Source of the DNA: Catonella morbi ATCC 51271
GTDB lineage: Bacteria; Bacillota; Clostridia; Lachnospirales; Lachnospiraceae
Assembly: GCF_000160035.2 (NCBI RefSeq)
Contig: NZ_KI535366.1
Location: forward strand, 668,112 to 732,111
Length of the DNA stretch: 64,000 nt
Reading direction: 5' to 3'
In this document: positions 8,144 to 16,856 of the stretch, piece after piece
How the letters are laid out: each line of letters opens with the position of its first letter
How positions within the stretch are numbered: position 1 is the stretch's first letter
Translations under genes and position numbers: made by a program
Notes under the pieces: model-generated
Database searches by the model: none
The model's input: the letters and a program-made list of their open reading frames with translations, nothing else
What the model was told of the DNA's origin: nothing

Positions 8144-8965
8144 TCAGACTCCGATAAATTTATTAGCTATAATATTTACAGCTATAATGATTCCCACATA
8201 GGCGAAACAGGTAAAATAAGCCATGCTGTCACGTTTTTTATACTTAAGAGGTTTCATCTTTGTCCTGCCCTCGCCTCCATGGTAGCATCTTGCTTCCATA
8301 GCCATAGCCAAATCAATAGCCCTCCTGAAGGCAGATACAAAAAGCGGTACTAAAATAGGAATTAAAGCCTTTGCCTTCTTTATAAAACCGCCTGTCTCAA
8401 AATCCGCACCTCTGGCAGACTGAGCCTTCATTATCTTATCGGTTTCTTCCAATAATATAGGAATGAATCTGAGCGCAATCGACATCATCATAGCTATCTC
8501 ATGCACAGGAAGTCCTATCTTTTTAAATACGGAAAGCCCTTTCTCCATACCATCTGTAAGCTGGTTAGGGCTTGTGGTAAGCGTGAGTAAAGATGAACCT
8601 ATTATAAGAAGAATAAGCCTTATTCCCATAAAGACAGCTACTCTTAAGCCCTCTTCGGTTATTCTGATATTTCCGAAAAAATGTACCAGTTCTTTACCGG
8701 GAGTCAGAAACATATTGAAAACCACGGTGAACATAAGCAAAATAAATACTGCCCTTAGTCCCTTTACTATAAACTTAAACGGTACTTTGGAAAGCTTGAT
8801 AACGGTGCCCAAAAATAAAGCTACCACTATATAACCCGTAAAGCTGCTAAATAAAAACAGTGATACAATAAATATTATTGTGCCTGCAAGCTTCACCCGC
8901 GGATCAAGTTTATGTATCACCGAATCGGCCGGATAATACTGTCCTATTGTTATATCTCTAATCAT
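8144..8965 (-). CDS. ecfT: Energy-coupling factor transporter transmembrane protein EcfT
   Basis: EcfT (273 residues) is the membrane scaffold joining the ATPases to vitamin-binding S components. It has about five to six hydrophobic segments and the two coupling-helix signatures, of which AQSARGADFETG and RRAIDLAMAMEARCYHG are clear. It begins MIRDITIGQYYPADSVIHKLDPRVKL, typical of the family. No S component gene is in the window, so the substrate is set elsewhere (group II ECF system). Confidence 0.96.
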   Translation of the reverse strand: MIRDITIGQYYPADSVIHKLDPRVKLAGTIIFIVSLFLFSSFTGYIVVALFLGTVIKLSKVPFKFIVKGLRAVFILLMFTVVFNMFLTPGKELVHFFGNIRITEEGLRVAVFMGIRLILLIIGSSLLTLTTSPNQLTDGMEKGLSVFKKIGLPVHEIAMMMSIALRFIPILLEETDKIMKAQSARGADFETGGFIKKAKALIPILVPLFVSAFRRAIDLAMAMEARCYHGGEGRTKMKPLKYKKRDSMAYFTCFAYVGIIIAVNIIANKFIGV

Positions 8966-9072
8966 TTTATATCCTATCTATGTTAAAATATTCACAAAAC
9001 AGAGTTTTATCAAACAGATTTTTACAATCTCATTAAACCTCTGTCTTGTAAAAATTTCAAATAATATTAGTT

Positions 9073-9933
9073 TTATCTTATATTTTTAGAATTATGAAAA
9101 GCCTTTAAGATTTCTTCCTTTGCCTCTTCCACAGTAGAAACATCAGTATCCACAGGCAAACCTAAATCTTTCATTTCCTGCATTACATAAGTAACCTGAG
9201 GTGCTGAAAGCCCCATTCTTTCAAGTTCTTTATAATGCCTGAACACTTCCTTTGGTGTTCCGTCAAAAGCAATTTTCCCGGAGTTCATCGCTATTATCCT
9301 GTCTGCATACTTAGCCACGTCCTCCATACTGTGTGAAACCAGAATTACAGTCAGGCCTTCTTTATGAAGCTTTGCTATTTGGTCAAGTATCTCATCTCTG
9401 CCCCTTGGATCCAGTCCCGCTGTCGGTTCATCCAAAATCAAAATTTCAGGCTTCATTGCGAGTACACCTGCTATAGCCACCCTTCTCTTCTGTCCTCCGG
9501 AAAGTTCAAAAGGCGAGGCATCATAAGATTTTTCAGAAAGTCCTACCTGCTTTATGGCTTCAAAAGCCCTGAGGTCTACTTCCAGCTTATCAAGTCCCAA
9601 GTTCTTAGGGCCAAACTTTACATCTTCAAGCACAGTTGTTTCAAAAAGCTGATGTTCGGGATACTGAAATACAAGTCCTACCTTGCTTCTGAGGCTTTTC
9701 ATATTAAAATCTTTATCGTAGATATCCTGTCCGTTAAAGTATATAGTTCCGCTTGTTGCCTTCTCCAGTCCGTTAAAATGCTGGATGAGGGTAGATTTGC
9801 CTGACCCCGTATGCCCTATGATACCGATAAATTCTCCCTTGTTTATAGTGAGGCTAACATCATTTAAAGCCTTCTTTTCATAAGCCGTACCCGCACTGTA
9901 TACGTAGCTTATATGATCTGCTATGAGTAACAT
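9073..9933 (-). CDS. ecfA2: ECF transporter ATPase EcfA2
   Basis: The protein has 286 residues. It is an ABC ATPase of the energy-coupling factor module with Walker [10 protein letters not shown] (about 41-49), a Q-loop in [14 protein letters not shown], signature [13 protein letters not shown], Walker [14 protein letters not shown] and H-loop SHSMED. The [10 protein letters not shown] sequence is diagnostic of EcfA2 as opposed to EcfA1. Its start overlaps the ecfA1 stop by 13 bases, implying translational coupling. It is followed by a 107-base gap before ecfT. Confidence 0.95.
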   Translation of the reverse strand: MLLIADHISYVYSAGTAYEKKALNDVSLTINKGEFIGIIGHTGSGKSTLIQHFNGLEKATSGTIYFNGQDIYDKDFNMKSLRSKVGLVFQYPEHQLFETTVLEDVKFGPKNLGLDKLEVDLRAFEAIKQVGLSEKSYDASPFELSGGQKRRVAIAGVLAMKPEILILDEPTAGLDPRGRDEILDQIAKLHKEGLTVILVSHSMEDVAKYADRIIAMNSGKIAFDGTPKEVFRHYKELERMGLSAPQVTYVMQEMKDLGLPVDTDVSTVEEAKEEILKAFHNSKNIR

Positions 9934-10775
9934 TTTCTGATAGCCTCCCTGAATTCTTCTACAGTAAGTACTGTTTCATTTATTGGCAAACCGCTTTTTT
10001 TAAGCTCGTAGGCAAGCTTTGTAACCTGAGGCACATCCAGTCTTAATCCCTCAAGCTCGTCTACCTTGCTGAATACCTCTCTTGGAGTTCCCTGTAAAGC
10101 TACCTTCCCGCCTTCCATTACAAAGACCTTGTTCGCATCTATAACTTCATCCATATAATGTGTAATAAGTATTATGGTTATGCCTTCATTTTTATTCAGT
10201 TTATGAACAGTTTTGAGCACTTCTTTTCTTCCTATCGGATCAAGCATAGCAGTAGGTTCATCTAAAACTATACATTTTGGTTTCATAGCCATAATCCCTG
10301 CTATGGCAACCCTTTGTTTCTGTCCACCTGACAGTTTATTCGGAGAATGTTTTGCATAGCCTGACATACCTACTGCATCAAGACTTTCTTTTACTCTTTC
10401 TAAGATTTCCTCTGTCGGCACCCCCATATTTTCAGGACCAAAGCCCACATCCTCTTCCACTACAGAAGCAATTATCTGATTGTCAGGATTCTGAAATACC
10501 ATGCCTGCACTTTGTCTGATATTTAACAGATTAGACACATCCCTCGTGTCAAAACCATTTACCCATACCGTACCCTCGGTAGGTACTAAAAGTGCATTCA
10601 AATGCTTTGCAAGAGTAGACTTACCTGAACCGTTATGCCCAAGAATAGCGATAAAGTCGCCTTCATTAACCTCAAGCTCCACTCCGTCTATGGCACGTTC
10701 TATTTCCTCAGTATTGCCTTCCTCGTCCCGCCTTATATATTCAAATACAAGATTTTTAATATCTATTATTCCCAT
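9921..10775 (-). CDS. ecfA1: ECF transporter ATPase EcfA1
   Basis: The protein has 284 residues. It is the partner ABC ATPase with Walker [11 protein letters not shown]-loop [27 protein letters not shown], signature [13 protein letters not shown] and Walker [14 protein letters not shown]. The FQNPDNQ motif marks EcfA1. It heterodimerises with EcfA2 to drive vitamin or metal-cofactor uptake through EcfT. It is the first gene of the ecfA1-ecfA2-ecfT-truA run. A possible -10 (TATACT) lies about 60 bases upstream, with a poor -35. Confidence 0.95.
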   Translation of the reverse strand: MGIIDIKNLVFEYIRRDEEGNTEEIERAIDGVELEVNEGDFIAILGHNGSGKSTLAKHLNALLVPTEGTVWVNGFDTRDVSNLLNIRQSAGMVFQNPDNQIIASVVEEDVGFGPENMGVPTEEILERVKESLDAVGMSGYAKHSPNKLSGGQKQRVAIAGIMAMKPKCIVLDEPTAMLDPIGRKEVLKTVHKLNKNEGITIILITHYMDEVIDANKVFVMEGGKVALQGTPREVFSKVDELEGLRLDVPQVTKLAYELKKSGLPINETVLTVEEFREAIRKCYS

Positions 10776-10915
10776 TTGGTTATCCTTTTCATTTCACAGG
10801 TCTTTAATATAATTTGTTTTGAATGAAAGTATAACACAAAAGAAGTAAAATGATAAGTAAAATGACAGATATAATTATAAAAATATCTTTACAGTCTGAT
10901 GTTAATACAGAAATA

Positions 10916-11611
10916 TCATTTTGATTCCACCAATGCTTCCGCAAAAGATTTTGTTATAAGTTGAGGCCTTGTAATGATAGAGCCGACCACAACGCTGAAA
11001 GCTCCCAACTCAATTACTCTTTTAGCCTTTTCAGGTGTGTTAATATTACCTTCGGCAATTACACGGTGCTTCACATTTTTAATTATAGCTCTGAGGATTT
11101 CAAAATCGTTATCTGCTATCTTAAGATGTTCACTCTGCTTTGTATAACCCACCATAGTAGGACTTACAAAATCAAATCCAAGTTCATCTGCATGAATAGC
11201 CTCTTCTACGGTAGAACAGTCTGCCATAAAAAGCCGGTCAGGATATTTAGCCTTAACTTCCTTAAAAAACTCATCTATGGTAAGTCCACCCGGTCTTTTG
11301 CTTATAGTTGCATCCATCGCAATTATATCAGGCTTGACTTCCATCAGTTCTTCTATTTCTTTCATTGTAGGAGTGATATACACATCCGAGTCTTCATAAT
11401 CTCTCTTTACTATGCCGATAATGGGAAGGTCAACATTTTTTTGTATCTCTGCTATATCCTCTTTAGTATTTGCCCTTATCCCTGCTGCTCCGCCCTCCTT
11501 GGCTGCCAACGCCATCCTTCCCATGATAAAAGAAGAATGCAGTGGCTCGTGCGGAAGAGCCTGACAGGAAACAATCAACTTACCTTTTAGTGAACTTATT
11601 CTTTCATTCAT
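10916..11611 (-). CDS. nanE: N-acetylmannosamine-6-phosphate 2-epimerase
   Basis: The protein has 231 residues, a TIM-barrel enzyme converting ManNAc-6-P to GlcNAc-6-P in sialic-acid catabolism. Conserved blocks include [14 protein letters not shown] near the N-terminus, [49 protein letters not shown] and [31 protein letters not shown]. It is monocistronic with its own promoter. No nanA or nanK is seen here; the nearby ROK kinase could serve as a ManNAc kinase, but this is speculative. Confidence 0.95.
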   Translation of the reverse strand: MNERISSLKGKLIVSCQALPHEPLHSSFIMGRMALAAKEGGAAGIRANTKEDIAEIQKNVDLPIIGIVKRDYEDSDVYITPTMKEIEELMEVKPDIIAMDATISKRPGGLTIDEFFKEVKAKYPDRLFMADCSTVEEAIHADELGFDFVSPTMVGYTKQSEHLKIADNDFEILRAIIKNVKHRVIAEGNINTPEKAKRVIELGAFSVVVGSIITRPQLITKSFAEALVESK

Positions 11612-11653
11612 AATATGCCTCTTTATATTTATATATTCTTGAATCTATCTAGT

Positions 11654-11681
11654 ATTATAACTCAGTTAAAATTATCTTCAA
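11654..11681 (-). promoter_or_regulatory. nanE promoter
   Basis: Minus strand TTGAAG (11681-11676), 16 bases, TATAAT (11659-11654), about 40 bases before the ATG at 11611. Confidence 0.7.
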
Positions 11682-11800
11682 GATTAAACTATATTTTAGA
11701 AAGTATTTTCACTAACTTATATTAATTCGTTGTTTTCTTCAATATAATCATTATATTTTTATACAATATAAACAATTATTTGAAAATATTTTCGATTATC

Positions 11801-11831
11801 AAAAAAAGAGAAACCTGTTACAGTTTCCCTT
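11801..11831 (-). terminator. Terminator of the alpha operon after rplQ
   Basis: The minus strand GGGAAACTG/CAGGTTTCTC hairpin is followed by seven Ts, about 25 bases after the rplQ stop. Confidence 0.9.
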
Positions 11832-11854
11832 TAATCCCTATATAATTATTCTGC

Positions 11855-12391
11855 TTACACAAGCTCAATAAGAACTTCCATAGCAGCATCTCCCTTACGG
11901 AGACCAATCTTAACTATTCTTGTATATCCACCCTTACGGTCAACATACTTTGGCGCAATCTCATCAAAAAGCTTATTAGAAAGATCAACAATCTTGGTGT
12001 TTTTCCTTCTTCCGGCAGCCTTCTCAGGACGCTCAGTTATAGAATAAAGCACTTTGTTCATCTGAACTCTTGCATTACGACGGGTAGGAAGGTCTTTCTT
12101 AACCTCTTTCTCTACTTCATCAAATACAGTTACTTTTCTTCCATCTACAACTTCTCTTACATTTTTGCCATTAGCGTCCTTGCGGGCAACCTTTGACTTA
12201 ACTGTAACTGTCTCAAAATTATCTTTTTCTTTAACAGCAAGTGTAATAAGCTTCTCAGCTATACGGCGAAGCTCCTTAGCACGAGCTTCTGTGGTAACAA
12301 TCTTGCCATGATATAAAAGCTCTGTTACCTGACTTCTGAGTAAAGCCTTTCTCTGACTTGATGTTCTACCAAGCTTTCTATAGCCAGCCAT
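11855..12391 (-). CDS. rplQ: 50S ribosomal protein L17 (long form)
   Basis: This is bL17, lining the peptide exit tunnel region. The N-terminal block ([21 protein letters not shown]...[18 protein letters not shown]) and the C-terminal block ([21 protein letters not shown]...RKGDAA) are canonical, but about 60 residues rich in Lys/Arg/Val are inserted between them (roughly residues 54-115). The total is 178 residues instead of the usual 113-130. The reading frame is clean, so the insertion is real, and it is probably a clade feature. It is the last gene of the operon. Confidence 0.95.
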   Translation of the reverse strand: MAGYRKLGRTSSQRKALLRSQVTELLYHGKIVTTEARAKELRRIAEKLITLAVKEKDNFETVTVKSKVARKDANGKNVREVVDGRKVTVFDEVEKEVKKDLPTRRNARVQMNKVLYSITERPEKAAGRRKNTKIVDLSNKLFDEIAPKYVDRKGGYTRIVKIGLRKGDAAMEVLIELV

Positions 12392-12408
12392 TCCTATATC
12401 CTCCTAAA

Positions 12409-13368
12409 TTATTCATCGCCTTCATTAAGTGAAAGTCCAAGTGCCTTAATCTTAGCCTTAATCTCCTCAAGAGACTTATTACCAAGATTTCTGACTTTCA
12501 TCATATCTTCATGCGTTTTTCCAACTAATTCCTGAACAGTGTTGATGCCGGATCTCTTAAGACAGTTAAATGCACGAACCGAAAGTTCGAGTTCATCTAT
12601 ACTCATCTCAAGTACTCTGCCTCTTTCATTGTCAGGCTTAGCTACCATAACATCTACTACTTTAGCATTTTCAGATAGGTCAATGAAAGAATTGAGATGC
12701 TCACTCATTACTCTGGCTGCAAGGCTTACTGCCTCATCAGGTCCCATAGTACCATTGGTATATACCTCCAAAGTGAGCTTATCATAATCAGTCATATGTC
12801 CTACACGGGTATTTTCAATATTGATATTTACTCTTTCAACAGGTGTATAGATTGAGTCAATAGGAATAACATCTATCGCTAAGTCATCACTCTTGTTCTT
12901 ATCAGCAGAAACATAGCCATGACCACGACCTATATTAAGCTCCATATATAATCTGCAATTATTACCACCGTTAAGAGTAGCTATCACCTGATCAGGATTG
13001 GTAATTGTAATGTCTGAATCTGCCTGAATGTTTGCAGCGGTTACAACCCCTTCTCCCTCAAATTCAATGTATGCGGTCTTAGGTTCATCAGTCTCGCTAT
13101 CGTTTCTGATAGCAAGGCTCTTGATGTTCATAATAATTTCCGTAACATCTTCTTTTACTCCGGGAATAGAACTAAGCTCATGCTTAATTCCTTCAATTTT
13201 AACAGTTGTTACTGCCGCTCCCGGAAGAGATGAAAGCATAATTCTTCTGAGCGAATTCCCGAGAGTGGTTCCATAGCCTCTCTCAAGTGGCTCAACTACG
13301 AAGCGCCCGTATTTCTTATCTTCAGAAATCTCAGCAATTTCAATATTCGGTATTTTAAAATCAAACAT
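12409..13368 (-). CDS. rpoA: DNA-directed RNA polymerase subunit alpha
   Basis: The protein has 319 residues and nucleates RNA polymerase assembly. The N-terminal dimerisation domain has [20 protein letters not shown] and a GVKEDVTEI segment. A linker follows, then the C-terminal domain with [26 protein letters not shown] and [15 protein letters not shown]. It lies between rpsD and rplQ, the standard order. Confidence 0.98.
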   Translation of the reverse strand: MFDFKIPNIEIAEISEDKKYGRFVVEPLERGYGTTLGNSLRRIMLSSLPGAAVTTVKIEGIKHELSSIPGVKEDVTEIIMNIKSLAIRNDSETDEPKTAYIEFEGEGVVTAANIQADSDITITNPDQVIATLNGGNNCRLYMELNIGRGHGYVSADKNKSDDLAIDVIPIDSIYTPVERVNINIENTRVGHMTDYDKLTLEVYTNGTMGPDEAVSLAARVMSEHLNSFIDLSENAKVVDVMVAKPDNERGRVLEMSIDELELSVRAFNCLKRSGINTVQELVGKTHEDMMKVRNLGNKSLEEIKAKIKALGLSLNEGDE

Positions 13369-13406
13369 TTACCAGGCTCCTCCTTTAAGTGTGTTATTCG
13401 AATTAA

Positions 13407-14003
13407 TTACTTAGAGTACAACTCGACAATGAACACCTCATCTACAGGAACATCAATCTGATCTCTTGTCGGAATCTCCTTAACGGTTGCCGTAAGGTTC
13501 TCACGATCCATCTCAAGCCAAGCAGGAACAAGTCTTCCGTTTGTAGCCTCAAGAACATCCTTGATTCTCTGGATAGACTTCTTCTTCTCCTTGATTTCGA
13601 TCTTATCGCCTACAGCTACGGTATAAGAAGGAATATTTACCTGCTTGCCGTTTACAAGCACCATCTTATGACCAACCATCTGTCTTGCTTCTTTTCTTGT
13701 TCTTGCAAGTCCGAGACGGAAAATAACATTATCAAGTCTTAACTCAAGGAGAATCATAAGATTCTCACCTGTTGTACCATATTTAAGCTTCTGAGCCCTT
13801 GCAAAGTTATTACGGAAAGGCTTCTCTAATACGCCATAGATGAATTTAGCTTTCTGCTTCTCACGAAGCTGAGCACCGTATTCGCTTATTTTTCTTCTGC
13901 TGTTACCTGCAGTTCTGTTGGACTTCTTATCAAGTCCCATAACCATTGGTTCTATGCCGAGAGCCCTGCATCTCTTTAATACAGGCACCATATCTCTTGC
14001 CAT
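13407..14003 (-). CDS. rpsD: 30S ribosomal protein S4 (zinc-free type)
   Basis: The protein has 198 residues. uS4 is a primary 16S rRNA binder and in many bacteria represses the alpha operon. It starts MARDMVPVLKRCRALGIEP, lacking the CxxC...C zinc cluster of the C+ form, so it is the C- variant. The S4 RNA-binding domain (LRLDNVIFRLGLARTRKEARQMVGH...VNG) is intact. Confidence 0.98.
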   Translation of the reverse strand: MARDMVPVLKRCRALGIEPMVMGLDKKSNRTAGNSRRKISEYGAQLREKQKAKFIYGVLEKPFRNNFARAQKLKYGTTGENLMILLELRLDNVIFRLGLARTRKEARQMVGHKMVLVNGKQVNIPSYTVAVGDKIEIKEKKKSIQRIKDVLEATNGRLVPAWLEMDRENLTATVKEIPTRDQIDVPVDEVFIVELYSK

Positions 14004-14035
14004 TTATTTTTCCTCCTAAAATAATCTACCTGGAA

Positions 14036-14437
14036 TTAAACTCTTCTACGTTTTGGTGGTCTGCATCCGTTATGAGGTACCGGAGTAACATCCTTAATGC
14101 TTGTTACCTGGATTCCGCAAGCCTCTAAAGCACGAATAGCTGCTTCTCTTCCTGCACCAGGTCCTTTAACCATAACCTCAACAGACTTTAATCCATGAAC
14201 AACAGCAGCCTTTGCTGCAGTCTCTGCTGCCATCTGAGCAGCGTAAGGGGTAGACTTTTTGGATCCTCTGAAACCAAGTCCGCCTGCACTTGCCCATGAA
14301 AGAGCATTGCCTTCAGAATCTGTTAATGTAACTATTGTATTATTAAATGATGACTGAATGTGTGCCTGTCCGCGTTCGACATTCTTTTTCACACGCTTCT
14401 TTGTCACTTTCTTTGCTGCACCTTTTGCACTAGCCAT
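14036..14437 (-). CDS. rpsK: 30S ribosomal protein S11
   Basis: The protein has 133 residues. uS11 sits on the platform near the mRNA exit. Conserved sequences include [33 protein letters not shown] and the C-terminal [18 protein letters not shown] basic alanine/lysine-rich N-terminus precedes the core. Order rpsM-rpsK-rpsD is conserved. Confidence 0.98.
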   Translation of the reverse strand: MASAKGAAKKVTKKRVKKNVERGQAHIQSSFNNTIVTLTDSEGNALSWASAGGLGFRGSKKSTPYAAQMAAETAAKAAVVHGLKSVEVMVKGPGAGREAAIRALEACGIQVTSIKDVTPVPHNGCRPPKRRRV

Positions 14438-14458
14438 GACCTAAGAATCCTCCTTTAT

Positions 14459-14827
14459 TTATTTCTTCTTGTTTGCGATGGTCTTCTTTGGACCTTTTCT
14501 TGTCCTTGCGTTGTTCTTTGTGTTCTGTCCACGAACAGGAAGTCCCTTTCTATGACGAACACCTCTGTAACAACCGATCTCCTGAAGTCTCTTGATATTC
14601 ATAGCTACTTCACGGCGAAGATCACCTTCAACCAGAACGGATTCTTCAATCACATCACGAATTTTTCCAACCTGTTCGTCAGAAAGATCCTTGCAACGAA
14701 TGTCCGGATCAACAGCTGCTTTTGTTAAAATTTCATTAGACTTAGCTCTACCAATACCATAGATATAAGTAAGACCAATCTCTACACGCTTCTCTCTTGG
14801 TAAATCGACACCACTAATACGAGCCAT
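14459..14827 (-). CDS. rpsM: 30S ribosomal protein S13
   Basis: The protein has 122 residues. uS13 contacts the head of the 30S subunit and the P-site t[29 protein letters not shown] at the start and the [22 protein letters not shown] tail are canonical. It follows rpmJ after a 250-base structured gap, where a leader might act. Confidence 0.98.
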   Translation of the reverse strand: MARISGVDLPREKRVEIGLTYIYGIGRAKSNEILTKAAVDPDIRCKDLSDEQVGKIRDVIEESVLVEGDLRREVAMNIKRLQEIGCYRGVRHRKGLPVRGQNTKNNARTRKGPKKTIANKKK

Positions 14828-14829
14828 TA

Positions 14830-15081
14830 GCGTTTAACCTCCGTTATTTTTTCAATTATTAGTAACAATATATGTGAAATTTGGTATCGGAATGATGATT
14901 TCCTCTACCCAGCCGCTTTAAACCGTACAACGAAATGATGAATTTCGAGGCGAAGAAAAATTTATCTTCATAATATAAGCATATGCTTATAAATACGGTA
15001 TCACAGATATGACCGGCTCACATTTCCGGTGATATCCATAACGCAGAAAGCAAGACCTCTAATTATTAATCTTAATCAGAA
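14830..15081 (-). promoter_or_regulatory. Structured intergenic leader between rpmJ and rpsM
   Basis: These 250 bases hold no gene but contain several hairpins: CGAAAT/ATTTCG (14940-14956), a palindrome TAAGCATATGCTTA near 14988, and GATATCACCGG/CCGGTCATATC (about 15007-15037). Elsewhere in the cluster gaps are 10-40 bases, so this length suggests a regulatory leader for rpsM-rpsK-rpsD-rpoA-rplQ, perhaps an S4 target. There is no T-rich terminator tail. Function is inferred. Confidence 0.4.
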
Positions 15082-15195
15082 TTATCCCTGTCTCTGCTTG
15101 TGTTTTGGGTTCTCACAGATGATTCTGATAGCACCCTTCCTCTTGATAACCTTGCATTTTTCGCAAATTGGCTTCACAGATGACCTAACTTTCAT
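15082..15195 (-). CDS. rpmJ: 50S ribosomal protein L36
   Basis: A 37-residue protein read on the minus strand: [20 protein letters not shown], then [17 protein letters not shown]. It holds the C-x2-C...C...H zinc ligands (C11, C14, C27, H32) of the zinc-binding bL36. An AGAAAGGAG box lies about 9 bases upstream of the ATG at 15195. It normally follows infA directly; here 4.6 kb of foreign genes separate them, and it has its own promoter. Confidence 0.97.
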   Translation of the reverse strand: MKVRSSVKPICEKCKVIKRKGAIRIICENPKHKQRQG

Positions 15196-15230
15196 TTCGA
15201 AAACTCCTTTCTGAATAAAGTCCACTTTAT

Positions 15231-15259
15231 ATACTAACACAGTCTACAGCAAGTTTCAA
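15231..15259 (-). promoter_or_regulatory. Promoter of rpmJ-rpsM-rpsK-rpsD-rpoA-rplQ
   Basis: Minus strand TTGAAA (15259-15254), 17 bases, TAGTAT (15236-15231). The transcript from the upstream GH13 gene ends at the terminator at 15305-15362, so this promoter is needed. Confidence 0.65.
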
Positions 15260-15304
15260 GTATAAATTTTGAAATATTTTTAGAAATTTGTAAAATTTAT
15301 ACCC

Positions 15305-15362
15305 ATAAAAAACCTGTATTCAATCAATCTGCAATTTTTTGCATTCTTACTGAATACAGGTT
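15305..15362 (-). terminator. Terminator of the GH13 gene
   Basis: A perfect 12-bp stem AACCTGTATTCA/TGAATACAGGTT with a 28-base loop is followed by six Ts on the minus strand, 20 bases after the GH13 stop. Confidence 0.9.
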
Positions 15363-15382
15363 ATTATTTCATACAACGGGCT

Positions 15383-16693
15383 CTAAATCTCAAATATATA
15401 AGCTCTAAAGCCATCCATCTCAATTCCTGAATTATACTCCACCTTATCTCCTGTAATTAAATCTGTCAGGCTTTCGCTTACACTCTCAAGGTTAAAATTA
15501 AGCCTTGCATTTCCACTGTCTGCATTTACTGCAACCACAATGCGTTTTCCGTCTTTTTCTCTTAAAAACGCACACTGTTTATTTGCTATCTGCAGAGCCT
15601 TATAACTTCCGTACCAAAGCGCAGGGGCTTCATTATATATCTTAGCTAATTTAGAGATATACTCTGTAAGTTCATTAAATTCAGGCTTTTCAAATGCAGG
15701 TCTGAGTGCAGGATCTCCTTCTTTTTTATCTGCCTTAAAGCCCCATTCACTTCCATAGTAAATCATAGGTATACCCGGCATTGTAAACATAAGAGCATAG
15801 GCAAGCGGAATATGTTTCTCCTCTGTAAGAATACTTGCAAGCCTTGATACATCATGGTTATCTACAAAGCTTAAAAGATGTTTGCCTCTGTATAAGGTCC
15901 AGTTTTCCTCACCAAACTGGCGGTTAAGAGAGTGCATTATCTCAAAAAGATTTAAGCTGTTCAGACTTGAATAAATACCCTTGTAGCACTCATAGTTTGT
16001 GGCTGAGTGGCACATTTCATCATTCATTATCTGATTGTAGTCCCCGCCTATCACCTCTCCTGCAAGGAAGAAATCAGGCTTCATCTGACTTGTTTCCTGT
16101 CTTAACCTCTTTAAGAAATCCCTGTCAACCATATAAGCCACATCAAGTCTGAGACCGTCTATATCAAATTCCTTTACCCAACCTCTCACACTTTCTATAT
16201 GGTAGTCTGTTACCGCGCTGTTTTTGAGGTTCAACTTAACCAAGTCATAATGACCTTCCCATCCTTCATACCACAGTCCGTCATTGTAGTTACTGTTTCC
16301 TCCGAAATTGATATTAAACCAATCCTTGTACTGAGAATTTTCTCTTTTTTCAAGTACATCCTTGAAACCAAAGAAGCCTCTGCCTACGTGATTGAATACA
16401 CCGTCAAGAATTACCTTAATTCCCTCTTTGTGAAGTTCTTCGCAGACTTTTTTAAAATCCTCATCAGTTCCGAGCCTTACATCTATTTTTCTGTAATCTC
16501 TTGTATTATAGCCATGTGTGTCTGATTCAAATACCGGTGAAAAATATACTGCTCCTATACCCATCTTTTTAAGATGTGGAATGAAATCAAGCACCTTCAG
16601 TATTCTATGCTCCAACTTTCCATCATTTTCAAAGGGTGCACCGCAAAATCCCATCGGGTAAAACTGATAAAACACTTTTTCATAAGCCCACAT
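15383..16693 (-). CDS. GH13 family alpha-glycosidase (alpha-amylase-like)
   Basis: The protein has 436 residues with a (beta/alpha)8 barrel: DGVFNH at 97-102, nucleophile D184 in GLRLDV, acid/base E213 in FLAGEV, and the third Asp D281 in FVDNHD. A short C-terminal beta domain follows. It lacks a signal peptide, so it should be cytoplasmic, acting on maltodextrin-type alpha-1,4-glucans. The start GCGPF-like region (YQFYPMGFCGAPFENDG) resembles cytoplasmic GH13 subfamily amylases. It has its own promoter inside a dispersed repeat and its own terminator. It is not part of the ribosomal operon it interrupts. Confidence 0.9.
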   Translation of the reverse strand: MWAYEKVFYQFYPMGFCGAPFENDGKLEHRILKVLDFIPHLKKMGIGAVYFSPVFESDTHGYNTRDYRKIDVRLGTDEDFKKVCEELHKEGIKVILDGVFNHVGRGFFGFKDVLEKRENSQYKDWFNINFGGNSNYNDGLWYEGWEGHYDLVKLNLKNSAVTDYHIESVRGWVKEFDIDGLRLDVAYMVDRDFLKRLRQETSQMKPDFFLAGEVIGGDYNQIMNDEMCHSATNYECYKGIYSSLNSLNLFEIMHSLNRQFGEENWTLYRGKHLLSFVDNHDVSRLASILTEEKHIPLAYALMFTMPGIPMIYYGSEWGFKADKKEGDPALRPAFEKPEFNELTEYISKLAKIYNEAPALWYGSYKALQIANKQCAFLREKDGKRIVVAVNADSGNARLNFNLESVSESLTDLITGDKVEYNSGIEMDGFRAYIFEI

Positions 16694-16727
16694 TTATAAT
16701 TTCCTCCTGTAATGACAATATCTGTCA

Positions 16728-16826
16728 ATTATATCATAAGTACTAAGTTCAAACTTCGCTTTTCAAGCTTGTTTTGCATGGCACTAGCACCTGCGGTGTG
16801 TCGTCGTTAAGTGTTCACATTATATC
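16728..16826 (-). promoter_or_regulatory. Promoter-bearing repeat upstream of GH13 gene
   Basis: The minus strand contains an extended -10 (TGATATAAT; -10 box 16733-16728) 35 bases before the GH13 ATG, preceded by TTAGTACTTA. A second GATATAATGTGAACACTTAA block lies at 16824-16807. Both blocks recur upstream of the DUF4300 gene (52452-52612). This is a repeat family that carries promoter elements. Confidence 0.6.
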
Positions 16827-16856
16827 CCATTTTATCAGATTTTACCACCAATTCTT

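Noticed and set aside
10776-10915. A vitamin riboswitch upstream of the ECF genes.
   Set aside because: The 140-base gap is AT-rich, with no recognisable conserved riboswitch core; an energising module shared by many S components need not have one.
6420-11611. A sialic-acid operon formed by nanE and the ROK kinase.
   Set aside because: They are separated by truA and the ECF genes, nanE has its own promoter, and nanA is absent.
13407-14003. S4 lacking its zinc cysteines as a degraded gene.
   Set aside because: The zinc-free S4 form is a normal variant in Firmicutes and the rest of the protein is intact.
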